This document shows positions 35,239 to 46,471 of a stretch of 64,000 nucleotides of DNA, in pieces. This DNA is from Glandiceps talaboti (taxonomy: Eukaryota > Hemichordata > Enteropneusta > Spengelidae). The DNA lies in assembly GCF_964340395.1 (NCBI RefSeq), contig NC_135550.1, positions 1,302,001 to 1,366,000 of the forward strand, read 5' to 3'. A program made the translations under genes and the position numbers. The notes below the pieces were generated by a model. That model did not search any database. It was not told the DNA's origin and worked only from the letters and a program-made list of their open reading frames with translations. How positions within the stretch are numbered: position 1 is the stretch's first letter; the number at the start of each line of letters is the position of its first letter.

Positions 35239-38200
35239 TTAGCAAAATTCCTTTCTTAAAACATCTGCTCTGTATACATACGCAGCTAGGTTTAGAATTA
35301 CTGGACCTTTGTTTGACGACATAAGTGAATAAAACTTTTCAATAGTAGGATTTACATATGACCATTCTGGTAAGTACTTTTGTCTGAGATTTTGGTACAG
35401 GGGACAAACTAAAGTAAAATGGTATTCATCTTCAATATTTGTTGACATACATATTTTACAAGTGCGATCTTCGAGATCAATACCCAAAGCACGGCCCTTT
35501 TCCACAGCCAGTTCGAGACCAGAACTTCTAAGGCAAGCCAATGCTCGTCTGAATTTAGTTTCCATTTTTAACAAAATATAATCTTCTGACTGGAACAAAA
35601 ATTTAAAGTTTCTATATAAACGTAGTTTGTCCTTAGAACACACCTCTGCCCACCAGTCCTGCTTAAAAAATATCCACTGTTCTGGTCAAGAAGTGGCATA
35701 GGAAGATATCAAAGTCACCAGGGCCTTGCCAATACCAAACCTCTCCAAAACCATATTCAAATAAAAGACATCTGACCTGTGTTGCCCACGATACCTTGTT
35801 ATTTCTATCGAGTTCAATAGCAAGATTATAACTCTGCTTTGCTACTCTATTTGGTGGCATTTGTAAAAGTTTATACCAATATGACAAAACTTTTTTGAAT
35901 GTATGAATAGCAATTGGAAATCTGCCACAGTCCCCTAGTACACAGACGTCAGGTGTTGACGACTTTACACCTAAAAACATTTTACAATACTTTAGCTGTA
36001 CTCTTTCTGCAACCTGAAACTTAGCATAACCCCAAATTTCTGCCCCGTAAGTCAAAACTGGCAAGACCATAGAGTCAAAAAGTTTAAAATATTCTTTGTA
36101 AGGTAAACTACCTGTATTTTTGACAATACGAAAAATTATTCCCATGGCCTTTCTGGCTTGATCCGCTAGAGTTTCTACTGCTTTGCTCCACTGGTTTCTG
36201 CTTGATAACATTAAACCTAAATATTTGTAATAACTGACAGTTTTCATTTTTTCACCTCTGAAGAACCACTTTTCAGATTTTTTCAGAATACCCCCTCTAC
36301 GAAATACAATAATTTGAGATTTGCTCATATTTACAGATAAGTTCCATTTCTGACAGAAAGATTCAAGAACAGACAGCAATCTTTGCAATCCAATGGGAGT
36401 GTCACCAAAAATGGTTACGTCATCCGCATAAAGGAGTGAAAACAAATCATAAAACTCTTGCGTAATCTGGATTCCTCGGTTACCTGAGTTTGCTAGCATA
36501 GTGTTGAGTTCATTTATAAATAGGGTAAACAGAAACGGGCTCAGCATACATCCTTGCCGCACTCCAACAGAACAATGAAAATAATCTGTCAGTCCCTGTT
36601 TATCTCTCACGCAAGATTTAACTTCACTATACATGGCTTTCAAAATTCTGAACATTTTACCAGTAATGCCTTCCATACATAGCCTGTACAATAACATGTT
36701 GTGATTTACCGAGTCAAAAGCTTTACTAAAGTCGACAAAAACACAATAAAAGCGACCTTTAGATTTACACAGGTATTTTTGAATTATAACGTGTAACGCA
36801 AAAATATTGTCTACTGTACTAAAGCCGCTTCTAAAACCGGCTTGACAATCAGTAATACAACCAATGGCATCTGCCCAATTTACTAATCTTTGATTAAGGA
36901 TAGAAGTAAAGATTTTCCCAAGTGAACTAAGGAGAGTAATACCTCTGTAATTATTTGTGTCTTGAATATTTCCCTTCTTATGTAGAGGGACAATTATGCC
37001 CTTACTCCATTTCTTTGGGAACTCCCCAATATCAAAAATAGCATTAAAAACAAAGTTTAGAAGATGAATAACACTGGCTTTGGAGGACATGTAAAACTCA
37101 TTGCAAATACCGTCTGGTCCTGGGGATTTACCAGGTTTAAGTTTACTAAGTGTCGACATTATTTCAACATCTGTGATTGGGCTATTCAAAATTTCATCGA
37201 TATCTCTATCCTCAGGTACAGCTGTTGAATCGAAATTATTCAAAAAGTCTTCCACAGTAATTTCAAACCTGGTTTTGTGTAAAACAGGATTATGGAGAGC
37301 TTGAAAGTGGTTAATCCATTCATCTGAGGATATTACGGCACTACACCGACTACCTCTCTTAAAATATCTCACTAATGACCAAATATCGTTTTGCGAGCCA
37401 GGCTTACAAAGGGAGTTCAGAAGACTCTTGTGAAAGTTACATTTGCTTTCTCTACATAGACCCTTGAAAACCGACTTGAGTTCCTTATACTTGCTTAGAC
37501 TTTCAAAATTATTTGATTTCCTAAACTTACGCAGGGCTTTATACATATCACTCTTTGCTCTCTTACAATCGTAGTTGAACCATTTTGGTTGCATATTCCT
37601 GTGCTCTACGCGTGTACTAGATCTGCTTGTTTCCCTTTTGTACTCTGCTGCAGCCCAATTCAAAACTTCGTACACTTTACTAACCAACCCGTTTATATCA
37701 TCCCTTTCCAAATCTACCACTTGACTGATGCGAGTCACACCCTCTTCTGAGATGATGTTTTCGTTGAAAACATTAGAAATATTCTTATCCCAGACCAAGT
37801 AAGAGTAATTTGCATATGAAAAGGAATCCCCTGTTGATTCTCGATGGCAATTTATATTTACTGAGCATGACAATGGAAAATGATCAGACTCGTGTCTTTC
37901 CTCGATATCAAATTGCGGTATAGATTCAAAAAGGGCAGTTGAAGCAATGATATAGTCGACAACACTAGTCCCCCTATTTGCTATACACGTAAAGTCACCT
38001 AAGGTGTCATTTCCCCATCTACCGTTTAGAAAGTGAATTGAGTGGTCACGACATAATTCAAGAAGTCTTCTCCCAAATCTATTTGTAACTAAATCTTTTG
38101 ATTTCCTATTTATGTTGAATGTATCAACCTCATAGCTGTCAGGTGTGAGTGGCATATAACTAATGCAATCATCTATGATATAGTCATAATCTTGCGCAGT

Positions 38201-38325
38201 TCTTGCGTTAAAATCACCCATTAACAGCCAGTTGCAGTCTGAATGTTTAGAATTTAAGTCTAAAATCTGACGGTCTAATAGTTCTACCCCATTACTTTCA
38301 CCAAAATAACGATTTGAACCTTCTG
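35239..38325 (-). pseudogene. LINE ORF2: endonuclease (partial), reverse transcriptase, C-terminal zinc motif
   Basis: The open frame starts formally at 38446, but its first 40 or so codons are host sequence; the LINE begins at PEGSNRYFGES. The endonuclease keeps NWLLMGDFNART and IEERHESDHFPLSC (catalytic SDH). The RT shows KLKPGKSPGPDGICNEFY, FVDFSKAFDSVNH (about 36735), VGVRQGCMLSPFLFTLFINE and the catalytic LYADDVTIFGD (about 36425). The frame ends at 35663; shifting one base at a run of six T (35665-35670) continues it into the 134-codon ORF at 35643-35239. That part has the zinc-knuckle-like CKICMSTNIEDEYHFTLVC. The missing endonuclease N terminus makes it dead by truncation regardless of the frameshift. 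Confidence 0.9.
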
Positions 38326-38460
38326 GTGAGGGCACCCCTACAGTATACAGACTAGTAATTATCATATTCCAACAGTAATGACCCAGCAGTCTAGGAAGAT
38401 TACTCACACCATTGGTGGAGGATCTATGTTCACATGTAGCCTGCAAGCACTATGCACTGC

Positions 38461-39009
38461 CCAGCCTGGGTAACTTTGGAATAGATTGTTGACTAACTTG
38501 AAAAGCCTTCATGGTTATACATAGCAGGGGTAACTCTGGAATAGACTGTGGACCAACTTGGAAAGCCTTCATGGTTTTACATAGCCTGCATAACTATGTG
38601 GCCTGACTTGAAAAGCCTTCATGGTTTTACATAGCAGGGGTAACTCTGGAATAGATTGTGGACTAACTTGAAAAGCCTTCATGGTTTTACATAGCCTGCA
38701 TAACTATGTGGCCTGACTTAAAAAGCCTTCATGGTTTTACATAGCCTGTGTAACTCTGGAATAGATTGTGGACTAACTTGAAAAGCCTTCATGGTTTTAC
38801 ATAGCCTGCATAACTATGTGGCCTGACTTAAAAAGCCTTCATGGTTTTACATAGCAGGGGTAACTCTGGAATAGATTGTGGACTAACTTGAAAAGCCTTC
38901 ATGGTTTTACATAGCCTGCATAACTATGTGGCCTGACTTAAAAAGCCTTCATGGTTTTACATAGCCTGTGTAACTCTGGACTGATTTGAAAAGCATTCAT
39001 GGTTTTACA
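38461..39009. repeat. Tandem array with higher-order structure
   Basis: About ten units joined by the constant block GAAAAGCCTTCATGGTTTTA. Units alternate between a roughly 60-bp type (AGCAGGGGTAACTCTGGAAT or AGCCTGTGTAACTCTGGAAT) and a roughly 50-bp type (AGCCTGCATAACTATGTGGC). The alternation repeats as a longer module. Confidence 0.85.
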
Positions 39010-39318
39010 TCAGGGCATGCCTTTTGAGGCAAGCGATCGCTCCGCTCGCCTACCGCTCGCGCAAATTAAAATCCACGAGAGCGATTTTCCACTTGCGTGG
39101 GCCCCAACCAACCTGTACAACAGCCTGATGTTATTTTATGTCATTTTTCAGTATGTGGTTACCATAAAAATCAACGTTTGTTCGGTAAAATTACGTGGTG
39201 GGAGCATGGCACACTTCCGTGTTCATAATCGTCGATCTCCAGCTGAAGTCAGCGCTGTCATTCATGACCTATATATGTATCTGAAATTTGCATTGTACTA
39301 CCCTTATATGCCCTTTTC

Positions 39319-39605
39319 AGCAATCTATCGATGAGTTTTTAGTTTTAAATACCGATCGGCCTGGTTTTGTTAGAACAGGGTTTTTGGAGACCATCCTACA
39401 TGAATGTCTCCTCTGGAACATGAACAACAACTGTGATTTATAGTCGCTACACAAAGTACATGCCCAGAGTTCCGACAATAGCTTGCCGATGTTTTGGAGG
39501 GCATTGAAAGAATGACAATAAAATAAGATCGATTATTTTACAAAATAAAAATAAAAATAATCTGTCGATATTTTTCCCATCTTATCTTATTATTCTCATG
39601 CAAAA
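39319..39605. repeat. Direct duplication, first copy
   Basis: About 285 bp, highly similar to 39755-40031, including GAGACCATCCTACATGAATG, GATTTATAGTCGCTACACAA and the A-rich end. A rearranged inverted fragment lies at about 40490-40565. No coding motif. Confidence 0.85.
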
Positions 39606-39754
39606 ATAGTGACGTATTTGAAGCGGGACATGCATGATGTCATGGTATATCATGAATATTGATCAGCTCAGTATGCAGGGAGATTTCAACTTTCACATCA
39701 TTGCAAATTGCGCAATTACGATTGATACGATGACTGTTTGGAGTTCTCGTTTTC

Positions 39755-40031
39755 AGCAATCCATCGATGAGTTTAGTTTTAAATTCCGATCGGCCTAGTT
39801 TTGTTAGAACGTGGTTTTGGAGACCATCCTACATGAATGTCTCCTCTGGAACATGAACAACAACTGCGATTTATAGTCGCTACACAAAGTACACGCCCAG
39901 AGTTCCGACAATAGCTTGCCGATGTTTTGGAGGGCATTGAAAGAATGACAATAAAATAAGATTGATTATTTTACAAAATAAAAATAATCTGTCGATATTT
40001 TTCCCATCTTATCTTATTATTCTCGTGCAGT
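39755..40031. repeat. Direct duplication, second copy
   Basis: Second copy of 39319-39605, with a few substitutions and small indels. The about 150-bp spacer between the copies is not duplicated. Confidence 0.85.
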
Positions 40032-40599
40032 TTTCAGAGAAATTCCCGGGTTTTTATTTCATAATCTCCAACACGCAATTTCATTGTTTTTGTCTGATGA
40101 TCTATTCAACTGCCGACCACGTCTGTTTTACCTCCATGACTTTATCGACTGCTGTAACATATAAAATATTTGCTCGAATTTTCGCCTTGTCGTGATTTCT
40201 AAACCAAAGTAGGTCTGCTGCTCAGACGTGTACGGATCTTGCTACTTTAGTTGGCGACATCGGTTGTCCGCATGCAGGTACTAGGTGGGGTACATGTTTT
40301 ATTGTCTCGGATCGAGTGAATGGTTACAAATCAGTCAAATCATTAGCAAGCAATTTAACGTCAACGTCACAGCTCAACATCAGGAGGCATTTGTCATCTG
40401 GGGTACGTTAGTTTTTGTCAATTCATTATACTTTTGAACAATCTCAAGTTTGAATTAGCTGCATTTTAAGCGAATTAGAAGTGGTGATTTCTTCAATGCC
40501 CTCCAAAACATGTACTTTGTAGCGACTATAAATTGTTCCGGAGGAGATATTCAGGTAGGATGTTTTTATAAAAACAAGACCAGCTAGAATTTGAAATTA

Positions 40600-41895
40600 A
40601 AAATACCGCCAATGGCGTTGTAGCACAACTGTACAATTTTTTAAAATGCTAACATGCGAACAATAAGTGTTCATTTGGTGAATGACTATCCAGTTGCCTA
40701 TCCAACCATGTTGCTATCTTTACGATATATGCTATCATTTGGCTGTTGCTATGGATGTGGTCTTGTTGCTAGGCATATTAACATACATTTTTTGAATGTT
40801 TATTCAATTGTCTATTAATCTCCATTGTTATCTTCACAATATATGTGATCATTTGGCTGTTGCTATGGGCGTGGTCTTGTTGCTAGGCACACTTGCATAC
40901 ATTTTTTGAATGTTTATTCATTTGTCTTCTATTCCTGTTGTTATCTTTGCAATATATGTGATTATTTGGCTGTTGCTATGGGCGTGGTCTTGTTGCTAGG
41001 CATATTTACATACATTTTTTTGAATGTTTATTCAATTGTCTATTAATCCCCTTTGTTATCTTTGCAATATATGTGATCATTTGGCTGTTGCTATGGGCGT
41101 GGTCTTGTTGCTAGGCACATTTGCATACATTTTTTGAATGTTTATTCATTTATCTTTCTATTCCTGTTGTTATCTTTGCAATATACATGATTATTTGGCT
41201 GTTGCTATGGGTGTGTCTTGTTGCTAGGCAAATTTACATACATTTTTTGAACGTTTATTCAATTGTCTATTAATCCCTGTTGTTATCTTTGTGAAATACA
41301 CGACCGTTTGGCTGTTGCTATGGGCGTGGTCATGGTTGCTACGGTATTTGCATTTTTTGAATGTTTATTCATTTGCCTACCATATGATGTTGTTATTTGA
41401 CCAAAATATACTCATGGAATCATGGTATGCTTAATATTTCTTTGTCCATACATCCCTAGATACATTCCCATTAAATTTCAGCCCAATCTGCTCAGTAGTT
41501 TTGGAATTATAGATTTTTAACCAAAAAGACACATTTTTAGCCCTAATTTGCATATCACTGAAGGAATCATCCCGTCATGGACAAATCTTACTTTACATCC
41601 CCTTAAGAATGTTCCCACCAAATTTCACACCAATCTGCCCAGTAGTTTCTGAGTTTAAGTTTTTTGACCAAAAATCACATTTTTTGACCCAAATCACACA
41701 TCTGTGATGCGATCATTTTGATTTGAACAATTTCCCAACTAGACACCCAAGGTAATGGACCCACCAAATATCATGGCAATCGGTTCAGCAGTTTTTGAGT
41801 TTAAGTTGTTTACACACATACACACACACACACACACACACAGACAGACGCCGGGCGATCCCTATAGCACTACTGAACCTCAGTTCAGTTGTGCT
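40600..41895 (+). mobile_element. Family B element, complete reference copy
   Basis: Structure: head ATACCGCCAATGGCGTTGTA and GCACAACTGTACA; about six monomers of 105-115 bp with the core TTGGCTGTTGCTATGGGCGT and the end TTTTTTGAATGTTTATTCA; a unique half of about 450 bp; a CA microsatellite with GACAGACG (41815-41850); and the tail CACTACTGAACCTCAGTTCA then GTTGTGCTAA. The word TAGCACAACTG near the head is the inverse of CAGTTGTGCTA at the tail. No protein is encoded. Internal minisatellite, microsatellite and subterminal inverted repeats recall Helentron-derived non-autonomous elements, but that is inference. Confidence 0.82.
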
Positions 41896-42200
41896 AATAA
41901 AAAACTATTTTCCTATTGTACTACTTGTAGTCACAACAAAAAACTGAATATGTTTTCAAGATTTTGATGTGCACAGACTGAACAAAATTGTTGCAATAAT
42001 AATTGTTGTACAAATAACCAAACGAACTGTTACTTATAAATATATTTTTGCATACATTTTAATTTTTTTTTTTTTTTTTTTTTATTCAAAGCCAACTGGC
42101 CATTTGAAAATACAAATAGAAATGGTTTCAGTGGAGTGATTTTTAGCTCTCCTGCCATTTTCAAAAGACATGCCCTGTTTTACATACAATGACAACTTAC
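41896..42200. other. Intron just 3' of UBR7 exon d
   Basis: A long T run at about 42063-42083. No other structure seen. Confidence 0.5.
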
Positions 42201-42254
42201 CCTACCATGAAACCAATCTTCACATACAATGCATTGAATCATTTCATCTTCAAT
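42201..42254 (-). CDS. UBR7: UBR7 exon d (PHD finger middle)
   Basis: An 18-codon microexon reading IEDEMIQCIVCEDWFHGR. It supplies the second Cys pair (CIVC) and the WFHGR core of the PHD finger. Acceptor TTACAG and donor GTAAGT flank it, both in phase 0. It joins cleanly to exon e, which starts HLG as in other UBR7 proteins. A 30-bp minisatellite lies about 160 bp upstream of its acceptor in the intron. Confidence 0.95.
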
Positions 42255-42416
42255 CTGTAAGGAGTTGAAAAGAATATCAAACCTACTGACATCAAATTAA
42301 AAAGTTATAGAAAATTTACAACTATACACATACTTTACACAAACAATATTTCAGTGCAACACATTCCCAAATGTTTTATCAGTAAGCCCTTTCATCTGTG
42401 TGTATTTGCTATTAAG

Positions 42417-42754
42417 CTTCCTTTGTTATGTATATTCAGCGCTAATCTTCCTTTGTTATGTGTATTCAGTGCTAATCTTCCTTTGTTATGTATATTCAGT
42501 GCTAATCTTCCTTTGTTATGTGTATTCAGCACTACCCTTCCTTTGTTATGTATATTCAGTGCTAATCTTCCTTTGTTATGTGTATTCAGCACTACACTTC
42601 CTTTGTTATGTGTATTCAGCACTACACTTCCTTTGTTATGTATATTCAGCACTAAGCTTCCTTTGTTATGTGTATTCAGTGCTAATCTCCCTTTGTTATG
42701 TGTATTCAGCACTAATCTTCCTTTGTTATGTGTATTCAGCACTACACTTCCTTT
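42417..42754. repeat. 30-bp minisatellite, about 11 copies
   Basis: Unit CTTCCTTTGTTATGTGTATT plus CAGCACTACA, with TGT/TAT and CACTACA/TGCTAAT variants alternating. Because 30 is a multiple of three, open frames run through it on both strands. Degenerate copies of the same unit reappear at about 47880-47985. Confidence 0.9.
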
Positions 42755-42775
42755 AATCAAAAAAAAATTAATATG

Positions 42776-42850
42776 TTAATGAGCATTGTGACCGATGTCA
42801 TATTGGAAATCAGTCCACGAGACTTTAAGTAAACTGCCACTTTTCAAAAG
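42776..42850 (-). repeat. Family A fragment flanking the pogo-like element (left)
   Basis: Reverse complement of the family A segment that reads CTTTTGAAAAGTGGCAGTTT at about 1812-1831. In copies 1 and 2 this piece is joined to the right-hand piece (45245-45370) by only about 30 bp. Confidence 0.75.
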
Positions 42851-43109
42851 TCGCCGTCCTCAAAGTATAAACAATTGTAAACTGACGTCTGAGGTGTAAA
42901 CGATCGGGTTGACAGGATGTATAAACAATAGATTAAAATCACACATACAAATTAACATACTTCCCACTTGACACATTTTTGAATGACATAAATGGATACA
43001 AGTACATGTGTGTAACATTGTTTTGTATGAATGAATGGCTTTCAGGCATTTACAGAGATTTTCTTTTTCAACATACACTAACCCGACATGACCGACAAAG
43101 CAGTAAGCT

Positions 43110-44640
43110 TTTCACAGTCGCAAGTTCAAAGCAAAAAATGCTTTAAAACAGGGACAATTTTTGACATGATTTCATTCGCTCCAAAGTAGATCTGCACGAT
43201 AACGTTCTCCATCGCAATCGTACTACAACTCTATCTACTACGTTAGCAGTATGTCTTTACATCGGTGGTTAAAGAAATATCCCAAGCCTAGCGAACCTGG
43301 TCTACTCTATCCAAACGATGACAGTGATGTACAAGATTGCAGTTTGTCAGCAGACACCATAGCAACAAGCGCAAACGAGGAAATTACCAGCACTACGATC
43401 AAGAAACAAGGGCAAAGATCGCCAAGTATGCAGTCAACTATGATGTAATGAATGCTGTTAGAAAGTTCAGCAAAAAACTTGAGAATCCAATCCGAAGGAG
43501 TACGGTTAGGGGCATGAAGACAGCGTACTTGAAAGAAGTGAAACGTGGGAAAGAGAACGTTACCGTCTTACCTACAACCCGAGGCCGACCTGTATTGCTT
43601 GGTCAGGAACTCGATTCATGAGTCCAAACAGTCATTCGGTGTATCCTAGTCAAGGGGGGAGTAGTAAATTCGTCAGTCTGCATCGAGATCGGTAGGTGTC
43701 ATGCTAAGTGAAAATAGAAATCTCCTTGAAGAGTTTGGTGGCCATATCAAATTCACAACAGATTGGGCAAAATCTCTCCTACGTGAAGCGGAGGGGCATG
43801 AAAGCAGTGAAGACGACAGTCCCTGATACAGTCTTCCCAGAAATTAAGAGAAAGCTTCTAGAACGTATCACAAACAACGTCAGAGAATTTAACATCCCGC
43901 CCGACATGGTTATCAACTGGGATCAGACACTCAGGTGTCTCGATCATTCCCTCGGGAGAATGGACGATGGCGGAAGAAGGCTCGTGGCAAGTGTTGATCA
44001 CTGGCTTAGATGACAAATGTCAAATCACTGCTCTGTTTGCAGCCTCTGCCTTCGGTGACTTCCTACCGCCACAGTTGCTGTATCAAGGTAAAACCGATCG
44101 TTGCCATTCAAACTATGCGTTTCCAGAGAATTGGGACATTTTCCACACAGAAAGTCATTGGTCGAACCAAAGCTCCATGATGCAATATGTCGACAAAGTT
44201 ATCATTCCCTACTTTGAAGACACAAGAGCCCGTCTTGAACTTCCACCAACGCAACAAGGGGTCGCCATGTTTGATGTCTACAGAGCCCATCGTGGTGACG
44301 AACTGAAACAGAAACTGTACGACAACCACATTTCTGTCGTTTATGTACCTGCCTGTTTTACTGATCGTCTCCAGCCTATGGACTTAGCCGTCAACAAGAT
44401 TTTCAAGGACGAGTTAAAACGTGAGTTTCAACACTGGTATTCTGATCGTGTTTGCAGTGCGTTGAACATGGATCATAATGATGACCCAACAATTTCTCTA
44501 CGGCTATCCGAAGTGAAACCTGTCCACGCCAAATGGCTCGTGTCTGCTGTAGAACGCGTATCCACTAAGAGAGGTGAACTTTTAGGTGGTTTTAAAGATG
44601 CTGGGATTATAGAATGCTTCCAGTAAGAACCTTCTGTAAT
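43110..44640 (+). pseudogene. Pogo-like (Tc1/mariner superfamily) DDE transposase, broken
   Basis: N-terminal region: KRKRGNYQHYDQETRAKIAK and RKFSKKLENPIRRSTVRGMK (about 43365-43520), a helix-turn-helix DNA-binding segment, then RGRPVLLGQELDS. The catalytic part has INWDQT (first Asp, about 43915), VLITGLDDKCQITALFAAS, HWSNQSSMMQYVDKVIIPYF, AMFDVYRAH (second Asp, about 44268) and DRLQPMDLAVNKIFKDELK (third Asp, about 44378), a DDD-type triad as in the DDE_1 family of pogo/Tigger elements. The C terminus reads LLGGFKDAGIIECFQ. A stop at 43619 and frameshifts near 43440, 43790 and 43960 disable it. Antisense to UBR7 in intron c-d. Confidence 0.87.
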
Positions 44641-45244
44641 TTCAGTCTGTTTCATACTATAGCATGTGATTAGTTGCATTTTAGAAAACAAGTCTAGTTT
44701 TTAATTGTCAAACTCATGATTTCATTCACATTTTAAATTTTGAACACATTCGTATCTTTATTACTAGTACAGAACATTGAATTCCGAGGTTTTTTTTTCA
44801 AGTGTTACCAATTTAAAGCTCCTGTTGTACCAGTACAAATGTAACTGTGAAATGTTGAGCTACTAGTCTGAGTTTTGTGTACTTACTATAGTCATGTGTT
44901 CGTCATTTTCTTTGATTTGAACCATTTTTTTCACCAGTAATTGAAACTGGGTAATGTCTTCATTGTAATAAATCATTTTCACATAATGGTATTTTTGTAG
45001 TTCATGTATCAGTAAATAAAACGCCATTCGATTTGATTTGAAAACGTGGTTTGTTTACCTTTATTTGTGTACAGTATGAATGAGTGCATGTTGCGTTTGA
45101 TAAGTACGTGTATGTTGTGGTGTGTTGTGCCGGTGGACTGCCCCTTGGGAATACATTGATAGTGGTGTTTTGATTTCGCGCTCATTGCCAATGCCTGAAT
45201 TAAGCGAAAATTAAACCCCACCAATGATTAACCACTTTACAACA
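44641..45244. other. 3' region of the pogo-like element
   Basis: AT-rich non-coding sequence with AATAAA words near 44968 and 45014, plausible 3' UTR and internal sequence of the element. I could not see terminal inverted repeats. Confidence 0.4.
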
Positions 45245-45390
45245 TGTGCTATAGTCTTAATTCTATGCATTGTGTGCCCAAATGACAAGTGTTTGTTCGA
45301 AACAGGGTTGCAGACTTGAAATCCAAATTCTGCACCCCTTCTACAGAATGGTTCATTCCAGTAGATGCTAGCGCTCTCGATCGACAAAGT
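45245..45390 (-). repeat. Family A fragment flanking the pogo-like element (right)
   Basis: Reverse complement of the family A part that reads CAAACGCTTGTCATTTGGGC near 1730. It includes the flank CAGAATGGTTCATTCCAGTA shared with 6932-6954. Confidence 0.75.
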
Positions 45391-46470
45391 CATGAAGTTG
45401 CCGTTGCTGTCACTGTAGGGGACGATTTTTGACAGAGTCAGTCATCAATAAAAACGATAATACTCATTCTAAAATTACCACTTTGTGGTTCATTTAAGGA
45501 GTTTTGAGTTTGTATGATCAATATTGGAGGCAAAATCGCCACGTCAAAATTGCCGATGTGGTAATGCACGACAAGTGAGTTCAGAGGATGCACGCAATAT
45601 CTTCCCTATACCACTACATGCAATGCTTTGAAGCTTAGCAGAGGTCGTAAGTTCACCATCCTCGTTCACAACTAGCTATTTCTAGAAATTCTGCTATTTG
45701 TAGTACTTTTTGATTTTTTTCCTACGGCATTTCTATCGTATACCACAGTAATATTAATAAAATGCCATTTTTAGTCAAATTTAGGTGTGTTTTTTCAATT
45801 CTCTTAATTCATGAACTCAATGATGTCGTCGGAAAAGCCAATCAGCTGGCATGAAAACAAAGTATGTTTGCACATTCGTATTTGTGCATTTATTGTCATT
45901 TTTAGACTAATTTTGGGATTTTTGTTACATTTTAAAGCTGTCTGTCTCTACATTTTTCAAAATCCATCAACGAAGAATCGAATCAACGAATTGAATGATA
46001 TACTGGGTGCTTAGGCACATAGTAAATTCCTTGACAGAGATAGGATTTGAACGTAGTCCTTGCAGTCATATAGAATCTTCAAAAAATGTCATGTCACCAT
46101 GTATGACAACCATGGGACAGCAGGTTCGTAAATCTTCTGCAGGTATGTTCTATACAAAGCACTTATCCCCAAAGTCTGTGAATTGGGGGATGTAAGAAAC
46201 TATGGCTTTCGAGAGAAAAATAAATTTGTAACCATGAATAAATGTTTGTGTAGTGTTATTAAATGTAAATATGAGACAGTATGCAACAGGGTCGTAAATC
46301 TTTACCTGTATTTTCTATGGACAATCGGTGCCGCGGTGGTGCACATGGACGGTGTAATACGTATTATGCTTCATGTTGGCACAACATTAGTCAAGTTACG
46401 TGTACACTGTATGCTTGTAATGCTGTCACTTGGTAAATTGTATCATGTACTAATATTATATTCTGGCCTA
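45391..46470. other. Stretch without a recognisable gene
   Basis: No coding motif, tandem repeat or element ends recognised before the family B copy at 46472. Confidence 0.45.
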
Positions 46471-46471
46471 T

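Larger units (their letters stand above)
35134..38325 (-). mobile_element. 5'-truncated LINE (jockey/CR1/L2-group) with 15-bp TSD
   Basis: A 3.19-kb non-LTR retrotransposon flanked by exact copies of GTGAGGGCACCCCTA at 35119-35133 and 38326-38340. The 5' end is cut inside the endonuclease domain, just before the PEGS motif. The 3' end carries an AATAAA and a short TATATATG-type tail instead of poly(A), as in CR1/L2-like elements. It lies in UBR7 intron d-e in the sense orientation. It is the youngest-looking LINE here, with one frameshift and an otherwise open frame of about 1,030 codons. Confidence 0.9.

Noticed and set aside
38326-38446. First 40 codons of the long LINE ORF as part of the protein
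   Set aside because: They lie outside the 15-bp target duplication and are host intron sequence.
42354-42779. Open frames of 118-141 codons on both strands
   Set aside because: They arise because the 30-bp unit is a multiple of three; the proteins are simple repeats in all frames.
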